Positions 1 to 18,054 of a DNA stretch of 64,000 nt are shown here, one piece after another. The first letter of the stretch is position 1; each line of letters begins with the position of its first letter. Below the pieces are notes generated by a model, which saw only the letters and a list, made by a program, of their open reading frames with translations, was not told where the DNA came from and did not search any database. The DNA is taken from assembly GCA_036583965.1 (NCBI GenBank), contig JAZBQD010000014.1, positions 46,216,990-46,280,989 on the forward strand, read 5' to 3'. The stretch is from Prunella strophiata (taxonomy: Eukaryota > Chordata > Aves > Passeriformes > Prunellidae). A program made the translations under genes and the position numbers.

Positions 1-4084
<4,084 letters not shown>

Positions 4085-4257
4085 TCTTCTGTCACAGCTT
4101 CGTGATTTGTCAAGCCAAAGTCTGGCAAAGGATCTTCAATCTTGGGAGTCTGAGGAACATTTAAAGCTGGAGTGGTTTTAGAAGCAAGAAGTGCTCTTTT
4201 TTCATCTTTCTCAAGTGCTTTTCTTTTTCCACCATCTGAAAATATTCTCGGCATACA
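4085..4257 (-). CDS. BMT2: BMT2 (SAMTOR) exon 3, with an apparent 1-base deletion
   Basis: The acceptor is TTTTCAG (AG at 4259-4258) and the donor GTAAGT begins at 4084. Joined to exon 2, the first codons read S-VCREYFQ, as in human BMT2, up to 4236. From 4235 the family match continues one frame over: (N/D)GGKRKALEKDEKRALLASKT, then a divergent linker ending NHEAVTE. The exon is 173 bases long. The phases of exons 2 and 4 require a multiple of three, so one base is missing at about 4235-4236. As written, the frame runs 24 codons past FQ to a TAA at 4163-4161. That gives a product of about 129 residues without the SAM-binding fold. The rest of the exon remains open in the family frame and joins exon 4 in phase, so the loss is either recent or a sequence error. 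The linker after TTPALN differs much from human, which is usual for this loop. Confidence 0.95.
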
Positions 4258-5579
4258 CTGAAAAGACAAAAAGAAAAATTCCCCAGGAAAACTGAATGCT
4301 CTTGTTAGTCACTACTACAGCTAAGATAAATACCAGAGGGTTAAGAGATACAAGTGCTGTCAGCTTTTAAGCAAATCTGGGTTTTATTTCAACTTTGGTA
4401 AATAAGCTTTAGAAAAGATACACCAAAATCAAGCGGTGGGTTATTTGGGTTGTTTCCCCCCCCCCCAAATTATGCCATAAATCACAGTTGAGTAAACAGA
4501 TTTAAAATATTTCCGTCTGGATAGACTTTTAGAATAAGACAGCAGAAGTTTTGTCAGAACATCACCAGAAGATAAACTTCAGCTCAATTCTGCACTATAG
4601 TGCAATGAGTTATCTACTAGCTCCCTGTCAACACAAGGTTTTGAAATGTGACTTGCTGGCACATAAACTAGGGGAAAAGAAACCTAATCCAGATTTATGC
4701 ACAAACTTACATCCAGCAGATTTTTATTTTAATTGAGTTTGCCTGGGCATTTTTTTAAGTAACAGACAGAAGCTGCATTATTGTCAAAGACTTATTTTAG
4801 CTTTCAGTTTTTAGCCACATTTACTTATTTTTCTTACAGGAACTAGTACAAAATAATTACTCATACTTGAACAGAAATATTAGCCAGTCTAAAGAAATTA
4901 ATGTTACAAAAGAAGTTAAATAGCGCCTGTATTCTTCAATCAGTAGTCAGCATTAGTGTATGAGGAACAAGCACTATGTTTGAGAATAACTGAATTTCAT
5001 CCACAAAATAGATCTAGAACTGGAAAAATATTGTTGCTGTGAAATTAAAAAGCCGAATTCATCCAGCACAATTCAGTTTAATTAAATGTGCCATCCAAGT
5101 ATTTGCATGGAAATTTCAACAGAAATAATATTTGTTTGAATAATGTCTTCTGAACAACTCATTTTTATGATGCTTTCTTGAAATTCACTCCATTTTCCTC
5201 TAACAAAACTGCAGAGGTTTGATGGAACATTCCACAAAAAATAAATTCAAGTGTAGTTTAATAATATCTTATACAAAGCAGAAACAAGATGATGACACTT
5301 CACAGGTTTAAGGATGAACACACTGGTATAATGGTGCATTTAAATCACAAATAGTGACAAAGACTTGGAGTACACAGGGCTTGTCTAAGGTTTGGTGATA
5401 TTTTAGGCATCAAATACACCCAGTCTCTTCATCACATAAGATGTGAAGGACAACAAAAAAAAAAAGTCATTGGAGTGGCACTGAGTTTCTAAGATGGAAA
5501 CATACACAAATAGGTACAGATAGAAGTAACTTCACCCCAAGATAGGTAGGAAAGAAGCACCTTGAGTCAGAAATGTGTA

Positions 5580-5998
5580 ATCACAGAATGGGTCTAAGGT
5601 TAGAAGGGACCCCAGAGGGCCATTTGATCCAAGTTCCCTGCTCAAGTAGCATCATCCTAGAGCACACTTCACAGGATTGTATCTAGAGGGTTCTGAAATA
5701 TTTTGAGTGAGGAAGATTCCACCTCTCTGTGCAGTCTGTTCCAGTGCTCAGTCACCTACACAATAAAGAAGCTCTTCCTCCGTTTCAGGTGGAACTTTCT
5801 GTGTATCAGTTTTTGCCTGTTGCCTTTTGTCCCATTGGCTGGTATGACCAAGCAGAGCCTGGATCCATCTTCTTGACACCCTCCCTTCAGATACTGATAA
5901 GACATTGATGAGGTCCCCTCTCAGCTATCTCTTCTTGAGATTGAACAGGCCCAAATCCTTCAGCCTTTCCTCATAAGACAGATGCTCCACTCTAGGCT
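5580..5998 (-). mobile_element. CR1 LINE, 5'-truncated 3' end
   Basis: The minus strand reads the typical CR1 3' region. It opens with GAGCATCTGTCTTATGAGGA, continues through the segment corresponding to 'leucine-rich LFNLKKR...GDLINV' and the 'EHWNRL' region, and ends with a TTCTGTGA-type terminus at about 5580. The copy is about 420 bases, clearly diverged, and has no intact reading frame. It has the same orientation as BMT2, inside intron 2. Confidence 0.93.
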
Positions 5999-8880
5999 GC
6001 AACACTACCAAACATACACACTACAAAATTATAGCAACTCTATCCATTAGAGACTGCACGTATGGAAAGACAACAATTCTAAAACTAACTAAATATAAGA
6101 AGCCAGTCACTTAACTAGGCAGGAAAGAGATTTTAAAAAGATCAATAAACAAATGAGAAGCCCAGAAAAAACTACTTGCATTACTGCTGGTATGCTAATT
6201 AAAGTGTATTTTATACATTATATTAATTATTTATAAGCATGTGATCAATTTAGAACTATTTAGTTCTGTGTATCAATTAGTCAAAGAAATGAAACTTGGA
6301 AAGAAAAATATTTTTTGTCCATTTATCAGCTACTGCATCACTTTGTTAGCATGCTGTAGTCTCTATTTTTATTCTAAGTCTTTTTTTCTCATTACATATC
6401 TTAAAACATCCAGAATCAGCAGCAGTTTAAGTAGTGTTGCACTGACATCTAAGACACGAGAGAATTCTCAGCCTTGGAAGAATGTTTTCTTTTTCTTCCT
6501 CAACTATTCATGTTATCAACCTTTTCATTCCCCAGAAGCTGGTATGCTACCCAGCTAAACACCTAATGAGCACAGGAGAACCACCTACTTGTAAAGTGCA
6601 AATTCCTCTTGTCACTGAGAAGCCATTTCTTCCTCATTCTTGGTACTGATGCAAATGAGTGTTTCTTCCATCTTTCTACCCCTATCATGTCAACTGGGTT
6701 CTGATAATCTATATTCTTCATAACAGACCTTCCTCATTTGCACATAAGACACTATCAAAGTCAATTACAAAGAGAAGCATCTCCTACTTCTTCATTTTCC
6801 CTGGTGGACAACTGGCAAGTGCCACAGGAAGGCGCAAGAATGGATAGAATTCTTCACATTCAGATCCCAGGCTCTGCATACTGGTGCAGTACCACACAGT
6901 ACCAAAAAACCCCAACCAAATCCACCCAATCCAAACAAAAAAAATTCAGATCACATGGCACTTCATAGCCACTGAGGGTTATCTTCCCCTTACAGCTTTT
7001 CTGACATCACAGTCATTCTGGCATGATTACTACATGTTGCCCTTTTGGCTCCTGAGCTCTCAGAGGAGCTGTCTATGTACTCCCCCTGTAGGAGTGACCC
7101 TCATGATGCCTGTGGGGTAACACAAGCACATGGGCACTCACTGCACTGGTATTCAGCAGAAATAATGCACTCTGTAGTTTACCCCATGGTAACTTGCTGA
7201 TGATGTAGTCAGATGTTTAACTTCACAGCCATTAAAGCCATCACTGATCACCCTGGTTTTGAGTCTGCAGTTATACAGGACCCTACATTTAACAAGTGTC
7301 TCAAGTAAGAAACAGAGCATCACAATTATCTACAAAGCAAAAATTAAGGAATCTACTTTATAATTCTAAAAACTGACATGGCTCTATTTTTAACTGGCAA
7401 TTAAACATTCAGTCTCTGATGACACAATATTAACTCTACAATTAACATACCTTGCTTGTGAAGAATTGTGCAATGTAAAAGTAAATGCTATCTGAGCTGA
7501 CACTTGCTACAGTTCACACAAACTGTGAAATAAATATTTCAGGTCTAAAGTGTTTCAGTCTCCTATATGAGAGACAGGTTAGGTTTCTGGGTGAAGCCTG
7601 CAGTTAATGTCTTTGCTTTAAAAAATAAATTTAAAAAATCAAGTATTTGTATTTCCTCAGTGAAACTTATTTTTCATATTTCAAATCTTAAACAGTAAAT
7701 AACCTGCTCCAGTTGACTCCCCTGCTCTGTCTGCCACTTGGGTTGGACACATAAAGGAAGTCTCAGAAAAAACCAACATGAATACGTATGATTTTGTTAA
7801 TACTCTACAGCAATAAAAGAGAAGCTTTGTTTTCAAAAATAAAGACTAAATCCATGAATTTCAATAGAATATGAAATTAAAAAAAAATGAGGGGGACATT
7901 GCCAAGAAACACTATATGAAATTAAAAAACCATAGCAGAATCATTAATTAATTCATCTGCTCAAGTACTAATGAACAACTAAATGAAAGCTGGTGTGGTC
8001 AACTTTCATCATGGCAAAAAGAAGTTTCTGATAGCTGTAACCAATGCTTGAGGATTTCAAGCACCCAGTTTTATTGACTGACTCTTTCCTTCTGCTTTAT
8101 AATGAAGAAAAGGTGAGCTTGACTCATGTTCCTTGGAATACTTACTAATCAAAATCTTATACTGAAGATGGCTTTCAGTGAGGGTACAGAGAAATAGCAA
8201 ACTTCCCTTCAGAGCTGAAGGAATGTCTGGACTTCTCATCATGGCTTCTGCTGCATAACACATCTCCCCTCCTTCCACACACTGAGAAACAAGTTTATAA
8301 ATGCCCACTCTCAGAGCTGCTAGCCTGAAAAAAAAAAAAAATTGCAAATGCTTCCACAGGTTTAACCCATCCACCTCCCAATCTCTAAAGTGAAGGGAGG
8401 GAGAAGTCTCAACTGCTCTTGAACACATTAATCATATCTAGAAGAGCAGTCAGATTTCCCTTGGACTAAAACTATTTCGTGATTGTCATGTGTGCCTAGC
8501 TTCAACTTAAAGAAATAGAATGTTCAGCATAGGTGAGAACAGCCAGTTTCTCAATGTAAAGTATAGTGATTTTTTTATCAGCATCATTGTATTTTTTAAA
8601 ACTTCAAATTGAGAAACTTGTGTATAACACACTTTTCCACTTTGATATTTGGTCTCAATTCTAGGAATTTGAGACATTTTCCTTTTGAGAAACACAACTA
8701 GATCTATAATCAATCATGTTTCTCTTGGGCTGTGGCCACCCCAAGCCAGCTTCTGGTGGCAATCTTATTGCCAGAAGATTCAAAGAACTTGAACATAGTC
8801 AGCAGTTATCATATGATAATTGCTTTAACTAGCTCTAGTGCTCGACAAACAAGTGATACTCTTGTCAGAGCAAAGTAGTC

Positions 8881-9765
8881 ATAGAATCATAGAATATCCT
8901 GAGTTGGAAGGGATCCATCAGGGTCACCGAAGTCCAACTTCTGGACCTGCAGGGAACAGCTCCAAGAGCCACACCATGTAAACAAAAGTATTGTTCAAAC
9001 ACTTCTTGAATCCTGTCAGGCTTAGTGCTGTGAGCACTTTCCTAAGGAGTCTGTTCCAGTGCTCAACGACCCCCTGGGTGGAGAACCTTTTTCTAATATT
9101 CAATCTAAACCTCCCTGACACAACTTCAGGCCATTCCCTCAGGTCCTGCCACTGAGCACCACAGAGATCAGTGTCTGCCTTTCCTCTTCCCCTAAAAAGG
9201 AAGTTGTAATTACAATGAAGCCTCCCCTCAGTCTCCTCTTCTCCAGGCTGAACAGACCAAGTGACCTCAGCCACTCCTCACATGGCTTTCCCTCAAGGCC
9301 CTTCACCATCTTCATTGCCCTCCTTTTGGAGACTCCCTCATAGCTTTGTGTCTTTTTTATATTGTGGCACCCAATGCTGCCCCCAGCACTCAAGGTGAGG
9401 CTGCCCCAGTGCAGAGCAGAGCAGGACAATCCCCTCCCTTGCCTGGCTGGTGATGCTGTGCCTGATGCACCCCAGGACAGGGTTGGCCCTCCTGGCTGCC
9501 AGGGCTGACTCACGTTCAACTGTCCATAGACCAGAACCCCAGGTCCCTTTCCACAGCGCTGCTTTCCAGTATTTCATTCCCCAGTACATCCATACATCCA
9601 GGGCTGCCCCATCCCAGGCATAGAATCTGGCACTTGTCTTTGTTAAAATTCATACAGTTTATGTTTGTCCAGCCCTCTAATTTGTTGAGGTTTCCCTGGA
9701 GAGCCTGTCTGCCTTCAAGGCAGTTAACAGCTCCTCACAATTTAGTATCATCAGCAAACAATGTG
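8881..9765 (-). mobile_element. CR1 LINE, 5'-truncated within the reverse transcriptase
   Basis: On the minus strand the copy starts near 9765 with codons for FADDTKL, the catalytic Asp-Asp box of the CR1 reverse transcriptase, followed by an in-frame stop. It continues through NPVLGCIR, HSITSQ, HLECWGQHWVPQYKKD and LGLFSLEKRRLRG, all recognisable CR1 ORF2 C-terminal blocks. The 3' end carries the repeated ATTCTATGATTCTATG-type terminus at 8881-8896. It is broken by stops and frameshifts, so it is a dead copy of about 885 bases. Confidence 0.95.
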
Positions 9766-12764
9766 TTTAACAGCAAAAAATTAAGACTGTCATATAAATT
9801 TGAACACTGAACATTATCCTCTCCCATTTTAAACTGTTCTCCTCCTGCTGTTTCTGCCACCTTCCTCAGTTCCATTCTCCTCACAGTGAATTGCTTGACT
9901 AATTGCATTCATCAAAAAAACCTGCAAAACAGTGTTGAAGGGACTTGCAAACACTCATTCATTCAATCTTCCAATTAAACAGGATCAGCTTTCCAGTTCT
10001 AGCAGAGATCTGTTATTCTCAAAGATCCTCTAATAGATTACTTAGCCTTCTCTTCTTTTGACTAGACAGCTCTAGTTTCTAGACAAGAACACCACAGCTT
10101 TTGTGGAAGAAGGTTTTTGATAATTTCTTTATCTTTCTTGGAGTTGAGCTGCTGTTTGTTATTTTTTAAATGCAGTGGCCAAGGTGATATTTTGGCTAAG
10201 AGCAATGCTAAATAAAGTCAGAGGAGTACTTTACTTATCTAGTGGACAATCTAATTAACACACTCAAGTATGGTATCTGTCTCTACTGCAAAAGCATCCC
10301 ATGACCACTTCATACTCAGTTTATGGCCTACTTCAGAATCCGAAATCGTTTTTTGAAAGACTGACACAATCAATTATTCCCTGGCCTTTATTTGTAGAGT
10401 TGATATTTAATACAGTAGATAATGTTTAGTATAGTTTATAACTGCATTAATTTTAATTCTGCTCTCAGAGGGACAGTTCCTCTCTCTTTGGTCTCATTTC
10501 CAAATTTAATAAGTACATTTTACTCTAGCAGTCTGTTAAAAAAAGTATTGATTAGTCATGGATACAGAGACAAACTTTGACAGAATCCTTCTGAGTAAAT
10601 CACATTTTTAAGGTAAGCTTCTCTGCAAATGTTTCCAAACACTTCTGTACTCACCTGTCATTAATTTCATCAGAACAGTATTTCTTTGCTCATTAAACAG
10701 TCAAAAGACTTTCTAAAAAAATGCAGGTCTAGATAGTGTTTTTGTCATGATAATTAGAAGAGAAGATTTTATTTTCTGCTCTTTAAAAAAACCAGTCAAG
10801 TCAACGCAAGTCTTAACACTGAGGCAAAAGCAACAGAAAGAAGCAAACCTGCTGGTCTGGCTTATTCTGTTCTAACTAGAACCAGAACAGGCTGGCATTC
10901 ATTGTGTGCACAAAGGTTCAGCAGCCTATCTATGCCAGCAAAAATTAGAGTTACAACAATTATTCAGGGTAAACACTATCTTAACCTGTTTTAAGTTTTG
11001 TGTTGTAGTACAAATGAAAGAGAAATAGAAGTGTTAATTTGCAAATACCACTTGCTACTCGCATTCAATTTTCTAAATGTATATAAAGGAAGGAAGAAAC
11101 AGTTGAGTGTTGCCCAGGCTTTTTATACCACCACTCAGGGGATCATAAACCTGGATCTGAAAGTGGATAAAGTTTTAATCCCTCTTTCCCCATCCCTCTC
11201 CCCCCACTTAACAGTTCTGTAATGCTTTCCTGAAACAATAAACAAAATTGGCCCTATACAACTCAGCATATGGCCACTAGCACAGTCTATCAGGTACTGC
11301 TTTCCATTTTTTACACTTTCTGGAGTCTAGATACATGTTGTTTAAATCAACACTAATGAAGAAGTAAAACAGTAAGCTTTATGTCATCTGGTTTAAGAGT
11401 TAATGTCAGAATTTTTCCAGTGTCTTCAACAAAAAGGCTTTTGAAAGAAAAACAAAATTGTTATTCTTGATCTTGAGAAGTATGCATAGCTTCTCTAGTG
11501 GTTATTCTACTGCTATCTGATTTATTTTATCAGTTTCTAGGAGAATAAAAGGAAAATGAAGGCAAGAACAAAAACCCACAAAGTCTTTTGAACTTTTTTT
11601 TTTTCCATTTAACTAATGGAAAAAACACTTCTCAGTTTCAGATCGCTGAAAAGATCGTCCTTCTAATTAAAACAAAACTCAATCTCTTCTTTCTTCAGGA
11701 GGCATACACTGGTGGCTTCAATCTATTTTCAGCACTCCATCCACAAATTAAAATTCATGTCATATGAAACAGCTACCTTCTTGCTGTCATGGTAACATAG
11801 TAATAAGTATTAAGCAAAAGCTTTCATAGAAGTCTCATGCCAAGTTCTGGTACATGCAGTTCTGCACCCAGGCACAAGGCGGAGTAACAACAATGGGACC
11901 TGCCACCTGTCTGGCACACCTCTTGGCCCTGGGAGAAGGGACAAAAAATTGCTGAACGCCAAGTCAATCTGACTACATTCTGGTATTTAGCAATCCAGGC
12001 CTCAGTATAATCTGAGAAGTGAAAAGTACTCTCTCTTTTTCTACTAATGTAAAAACTCCTGATCCCTTGACTTTGCAAACTGAAAAGCTATGTGCTTTAT
12101 CTGAAGCTTGATACAAAGACAGAGCATTTTAGTGTCTCTTAGTGAGTGGATTCTCTTCCTAATACAAGCTCTGGCTGCAAAGCCCAAACTGGACATTTAC
12201 TTCAATGTTTACTTTGTAAATGACCTATAACAGAAACCAAGTGGGAGCCAAAAACCTTCTATATACAAGTCATCACTGTCCACAAGAAACCTTATCCTGT
12301 CCTACAGGATAACAGACAAACTTGCCACAAGCTACGGGATTACTGCTTAGCTGAAATAAAAGTAAGAACACACAGCTCTATTTAAAATGCTTCACATATC
12401 AGTTGACAATCAAATTTTAAGAAAATATCAAGCAATGCTCTATGCAATCTGTCCTGGGTCCAGTACAACTATTTTTTTCACAGATAACCTGAACTGTGGA
12501 ACACTCAGTTTCAGTTCCTTGTAAGTGATCTGAGAGTGATGCCAAACCAGGGCAGGGTGGGAAGAAGATGCTGCAAGAAATCGTGGTATTAGAATTCAGT
12601 ACAAGTCAAGGGAGTGTAATGTAGTAAAGAGAAATATTAATATCAGCATTTCCACAGAAGTAATGAAAAGCACAAATACAAGTAAACAACTAGCAACTTG
12701 GGAAGCCTCTAACACAGAAATAGGCAGCAGGGGATCAAAGGAGTGCAAGTCAGTGCCATGCCAA

Positions 12765-12870
12765 TTACCAAAAAACAATACAAACACACAAACAAAAGAA
12801 CAAAACGAACAAAAAAAGCCAAACAAGATCCAAAACCAACAAAATATCAACCCCCCACCAAACAAAGTCA
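12765..12870. repeat. A/C-rich low-complexity tract in BMT2 intron 2
   Basis: About 105 bases of CAAA/AACA-type simple sequence. Both strands stay open (Asn/Lys/Gln-rich or Phe/Cys/Leu-rich) because of the composition, not coding function. Confidence 0.8.
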
Positions 12871-14107
12871 ATAGCATAAACAAGAGTCTACTACACCTCA
12901 ATAAAATCTATTTGATTTATCCCTGACAAAGCCACTGAAACGCTCTGTTCAATTTTGGGCTTAGTTCTTTAAAATGAGACACCTCTCATGTAACTGGGAT
13001 ATAGATACATAAAGCATGTCCAGAAAGGCATCTATAAAGAAACACTTAACTATGACTTTTTTTCCTAAGCTAAAGGATAAAACATTGGTAAGTAAAGGAA
13101 TGGTTTTCAAATATTTAAGAGTTTATGCCAGGGAAGAAACCTCAGCTTATTATTACTTCCTCCATTTCCAGAAGCCACAGAAGAGCTCAAGCTGCCACCA
13201 AGATCAACTGTTTCACAGTCAATTCCCCTCTTCTCTTTTTTGTTTTATGGGCTCAAGAGAATTTAAATTTAGCAATACCACATCTACTGTTCTTTGCTCA
13301 GCACTTTGCAACACTCACCTGCAGGACCTACAAACTGGCACACAAGATTACTTTCTGGTTTTCTGAAGTCATTCCCTTCCCAATGGCAAGACCATTAACA
13401 TACTCTCTTCCCATTTAAATCTCAACAGCATTTTGTTTTATTCTGCTGAACAGATTCTGTAGAATGTCTTGGATGCCAACTGTATGCAGGATAACCAATA
13501 TCTCTCCTCTTTTTACTATTTATTTTCCTCTGAAAATAGGACTGAAATAGTTCAGCTCCTCAATTCATGACTTTACAGTTCAGACTAGCCCAACAAAAAC
13601 TAAATGTTTATGACTAATAGGAATTTTAGACTTTCAAACAGCATTCAAAACAAGTTTCACAGGGGTAAAGTCCATCACAGGAGATTAATAATTGAAAATT
13701 AAGCACCAGAGATCTGCATGTAGCGATCAAACACTACTATATGTACAAATCAAACCAAACCCCTGAAAATCAAACTTGAGTTACACTCACTGCATTTATT
13801 CAGCTGAGGTCCAGAAGCATGGAAAATTACATCATAGGTTTATTTGCAAACAGCTTCAGTATTTGAGAAAAAAAATTGTTTGTTGAAAATACTTCAAAAA
13901 AGGATCACCTAACAACAGAACATTTCATAAGCTATTTCCTTAGGAAGCTGGAACACTAAGAAGGTATTTCTTTAAGAAAGCAATAAATTATTAGTATGTT
14001 AGAGGACAAATGCTAAATATTGGCAAAAAGTAAAAAACAATTAAGCTTTGTATTATAAATAATTGTAAGTAAAAGCATGCAATTGCATGTTTCAAATACA
14101 TTATTTA

Positions 14108-14296
<189 letters not shown>

Positions 14297-15880
14297 TCAT
14301 TATCTCCATGCCAAAATCCCTGTCCAGTTTAAAAGTTACATAATACACCAAGAGATTACTTTACCTGTACATAACAAAAACAAGTTCTCCTTTCTGTAGT
14401 CATAAACACAAAATTCCAAGTTTTGGGCCAGGAAGGGGCTGTCAGGTACTTGAGAAACTAGAAATATCAGGACACTGATTTTGTTCTGTTTGTTCTGTGA
14501 AATTAAAGTCCCTGGGAAGTTTTGCTGTCAGGTTTCTGTGCATGAAGATTAACATGACAAACATTTTAGAAATGAAAGATTTAAAGGTTTCTACTAGCAT
14601 TCACATCCATGGCAATGTAATGTAGATGACATTACGTGAAAAAGCCATGAAAGTTAAACCCACAATATAGATTTCTTTGGGTATACTGAAAAAGAAATTC
14701 AAACTCTCATTGATTGCTGTCTAATCTAGCCAGGCCCACTAAATTAGCTTTTAGGGATAGTACTGAAGAATCAAACCAACTATGATAGGAAATCTCAGAC
14801 AAACTCCTCTGCTGATCTCTAGGGACAGATTTATTTCCATGCTCCTCACCTTGCTGAAAAGAAGTCTTACAGGTTAAATTCTGGCACTTCAAAATAATTA
14901 AACATGATGATTTTCCTTCTTTGCTCCTAAGTATCTACTTCTCCTAGCCTGCTTTACATAATGTACTGCTAAACAAAAACAAGATAAACGCTAGTCATGG
15001 CTTGCCCCATTTCCTACATAGCATGCAAAACCTTGGTGTACCTTACTGAAAGGATGTTTCTGCCCTAAGAAAGAAGCTTTCCTGGTATGATGCTCACTAA
15101 TTTGTGTTTCTTAATCACAAATGTGTGCACATAGCTAGAATATACACCATTCTGCAGAATAAAAAAATAAGTACTGATTTTGAAATTTCAAGCTAAACAG
15201 CTAAAAATAACTTTTCAAGAACATAGCTATATTTTAAGCTTTAACTTGGACAAACACCACACTTTCCACAACATGGTTCCATCTTGTAGCATCTTTATAT
15301 GAGAAGGAAATACTTTGAAAGTGTATCAGCCATAAGCTAATAATAAATGTCTGAATAAATATTAAAGCCTGAAAAGGAGCTCACAGTATGACCTGTCCTC
15401 ACACCAGTAAGAAAGAGACGGCTGTTTCTAACACACATCAATTTCTTTGATGTACTTTGTTTCAATCAGTAATAAATCAAGGATTTTTTCCAGTGACAAC
15501 CTTTTTATTTTTTTCCCTCCTGTGCAAAGCATCTACAATCCTCACCTCATTAGTCCTCCACTTACAGAAAGACTGGCCCTGATGGACAAGTATAGATGTA
15601 TACTTCAAAGATTTAAATCAACCATCCAGGTTACTCCCTACTTAGGTTTGGTTTAGGGATGTCATAGCAATTTTCAGAAATAAGCATCTAGTACACTTGT
15701 ACAATCATCAAAGTGAGTCATGTTTAAAATTAGGTGTTTATACTCCCTAGTCTGAGATGGCAGTTGAGATGGAAGGGAGTGGCTGAAATTTAATGTTATC
15801 AAAATGGGGAAGCTGTGCAAGAAATTATGTACTCTACTTGCTATTCAACAAGCATATATGAGAAGGTTATTACACTGGCC

Positions 15881-15899
15881 AAAAAAAAAAAAAAAAAAA
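15881..15899. repeat. Poly-A run of 19 in BMT2 intron 1
   Basis: A pure A run on the plus strand (poly-T in the BMT2 transcript). No retrogene body was recognised next to it. Confidence 0.85.
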
Positions 15900-18012
15900 G
15901 TTAAAATGCTGAATGACATCCCTCATTATTTTCCAAACGATCCAAGTTCAGAGAGGTATGCTTTATAAGAATTGGCACTAGCAAGGCTACCAGCTGACCA
16001 CCAGAGCAGAGCAAACACCCAAGTTGCAGGCAAGTCCCCACAGGGGGTTCTGCTAAAACCTGTGGGCCACTTTTCCAGAGCTTTCAGGAGAGCCTTCTGT
16101 AGAAGCAAACATGCAGAACAGGACATACCCTACTGACAGAAGGGAGCGGAAAACGGCAACAAGAGTGACCTACCAGCTACAGGGGGCAAAACAAACACAA
16201 CTCCTAGCAATTGAAGCACTAGCAAAGTTTGAACTGATTCTCAATAGCAAATTAATTCTGTTGCAGCTTAGACAAAGTGTTGTAGTTTCTCCAATACAAT
16301 ACTCTTGAGTCCTACTTGCATGCTCCAGGCAGCTGCGAAATGCTTCAATGACTCGCACTTGCTAAAGATTTGTTTGAATACGTGGCCAATTGGAGAGGTA
16401 AAAAGTAAATGAATGAATGTTTACTGAAGGAAAATATCACAAATACAAAATCTGAAGTTTATTACTGTTCTTTTATTCCAATACTTCATCTGGTCTATCC
16501 TGAAACAATTATTCTATTTCCAAATACCCCTTTTCCTTAAAGCTTAAGAAATAAGAGAGATGGGAAAGAAGAAATATGCAAAGACCAGATGTTCTTAACT
16601 AGCCTGCCCTTAGTAACAGTGATGCCTTCTAAGACTGAATCCTGCTCTAATAGCAGCTGCTCTGATTTCCTTCTGAACAAGGCATGGATTTACGCCTGTC
16701 TCTGGAAGTCAGATGAGGGTTAAAAGCATCCACAGATAAGGAGTCTTAAATTGAGACATACAGCAACAGACCCAGAGCTGACTACCAGTACATTGGGACG
16801 TGAACTCTGGGTTACAACAGAGCTGCCCGTAACAGCAACAGCTTCTTGGCTCTGAGCTGACAAGAAAATAAAATTGAATTATACAGACCATGAGGAGAGA
16901 GATGCAGAACAAAAGTGAAAAAATTCATCACAAAGTAATTGTGTCACACATTCTGTATTAAGTCAATTCTGTGAGCACTTCTGATTTATTTTCATTTACC
17001 AATACAGAGATACAGAAATTGTCTACATGGGATAGATGCAGCCCTGCTTTTGTATAAGGAGCACTGAAATAGAGGAAGGAGGAAGGCAGATGAAACAAGG
17101 AGAGAACAAACTTCCACATGATCACAACTGACAGAGGGAAGGTAAATATGGAACAACTTCTGGCTGTTCCAAGAATATGAGACAGAAAGAGCTGCTTAAA
17201 AAAAAAAAAGTTATTTCCTCATAAAATGTATAACTATAACTAAGCCTAAAGTTCATGAAGTTCATGCAGCTGGGCAAACTACAGGAAGAAAATCCATGAC
17301 AAACTCCATATTCAAAGATGAGATTTCTAACTCAGGAGCTCCTAGACCACAAAATCACTGAAAGAGAGAATAGTAAGCAAGCACAGTGATACTCCAGCAG
17401 CATTTTTCACTTATTCTTGTCTAAGCATTTGCTGTTGACCCACTGTCAATACTGATTTTGATACGATGCCCACTTCTCTGCTTGTTCATGGATACAAGCT
17501 CCAAACAACTGCAGATAATGGGTCATCTGAAGGCACTGGCACCGTTGTGCAGGGCATTTCAAAGGGTATGGCATCTAATTTAGTTGGAGTAAGTAGCATG
17601 CCAGTGCATTGTTTTGCTGTGGTTTTTCTGCCCCCATACTTTAACATAGTGAGCTTTGAGAGGACACAAACAGGCACACCAGATATAGGAACTTTAAATC
17701 CAAAACCATGTTCCAATACTGAGTTGAAAATGCACAGTCCTTCCTATCTCTTGAGATTTTGAGATATTGACTACAAGTCCTGAAGCATTCAATTTCAAAC
17801 CGATATCCAGAATACAGAAAAGTTACACATTAACTTTTTTCAATCAGTATATTATAATCCACTGTGTACTAATTTTTCAAGCAATACATTATAATCCAGG
17901 TGCAAATATGGCATTAACTCTATACTCTGGAGTTAAACATTTACTTATGAATCAATAAATTTTTGCTTATGGAACCAAACAGGCAGTAAAATATGCAGGA
18001 ACATTTCATGAC

Positions 18013-18054
18013 AAAACTAGTAATAACTACAGAAAAAACTAGTAGCAACTACAG
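18013..18054. repeat. 20-base imperfect direct repeat with 22-base period in BMT2 intron 1
   Basis: AAAACTAGTAATAACTACAG (18013-18032) is repeated as AAAACTAGTAGCAACTACAG (18035-18054), an 18 of 20 match. It is a short local duplication. Confidence 0.9.

Noticed and set aside
8924..9589. Overlapping minus-strand frames of 83-126 codons
   Set aside because: They are fragments of the CR1 reverse-transcriptase region in shifted frames, not host genes.
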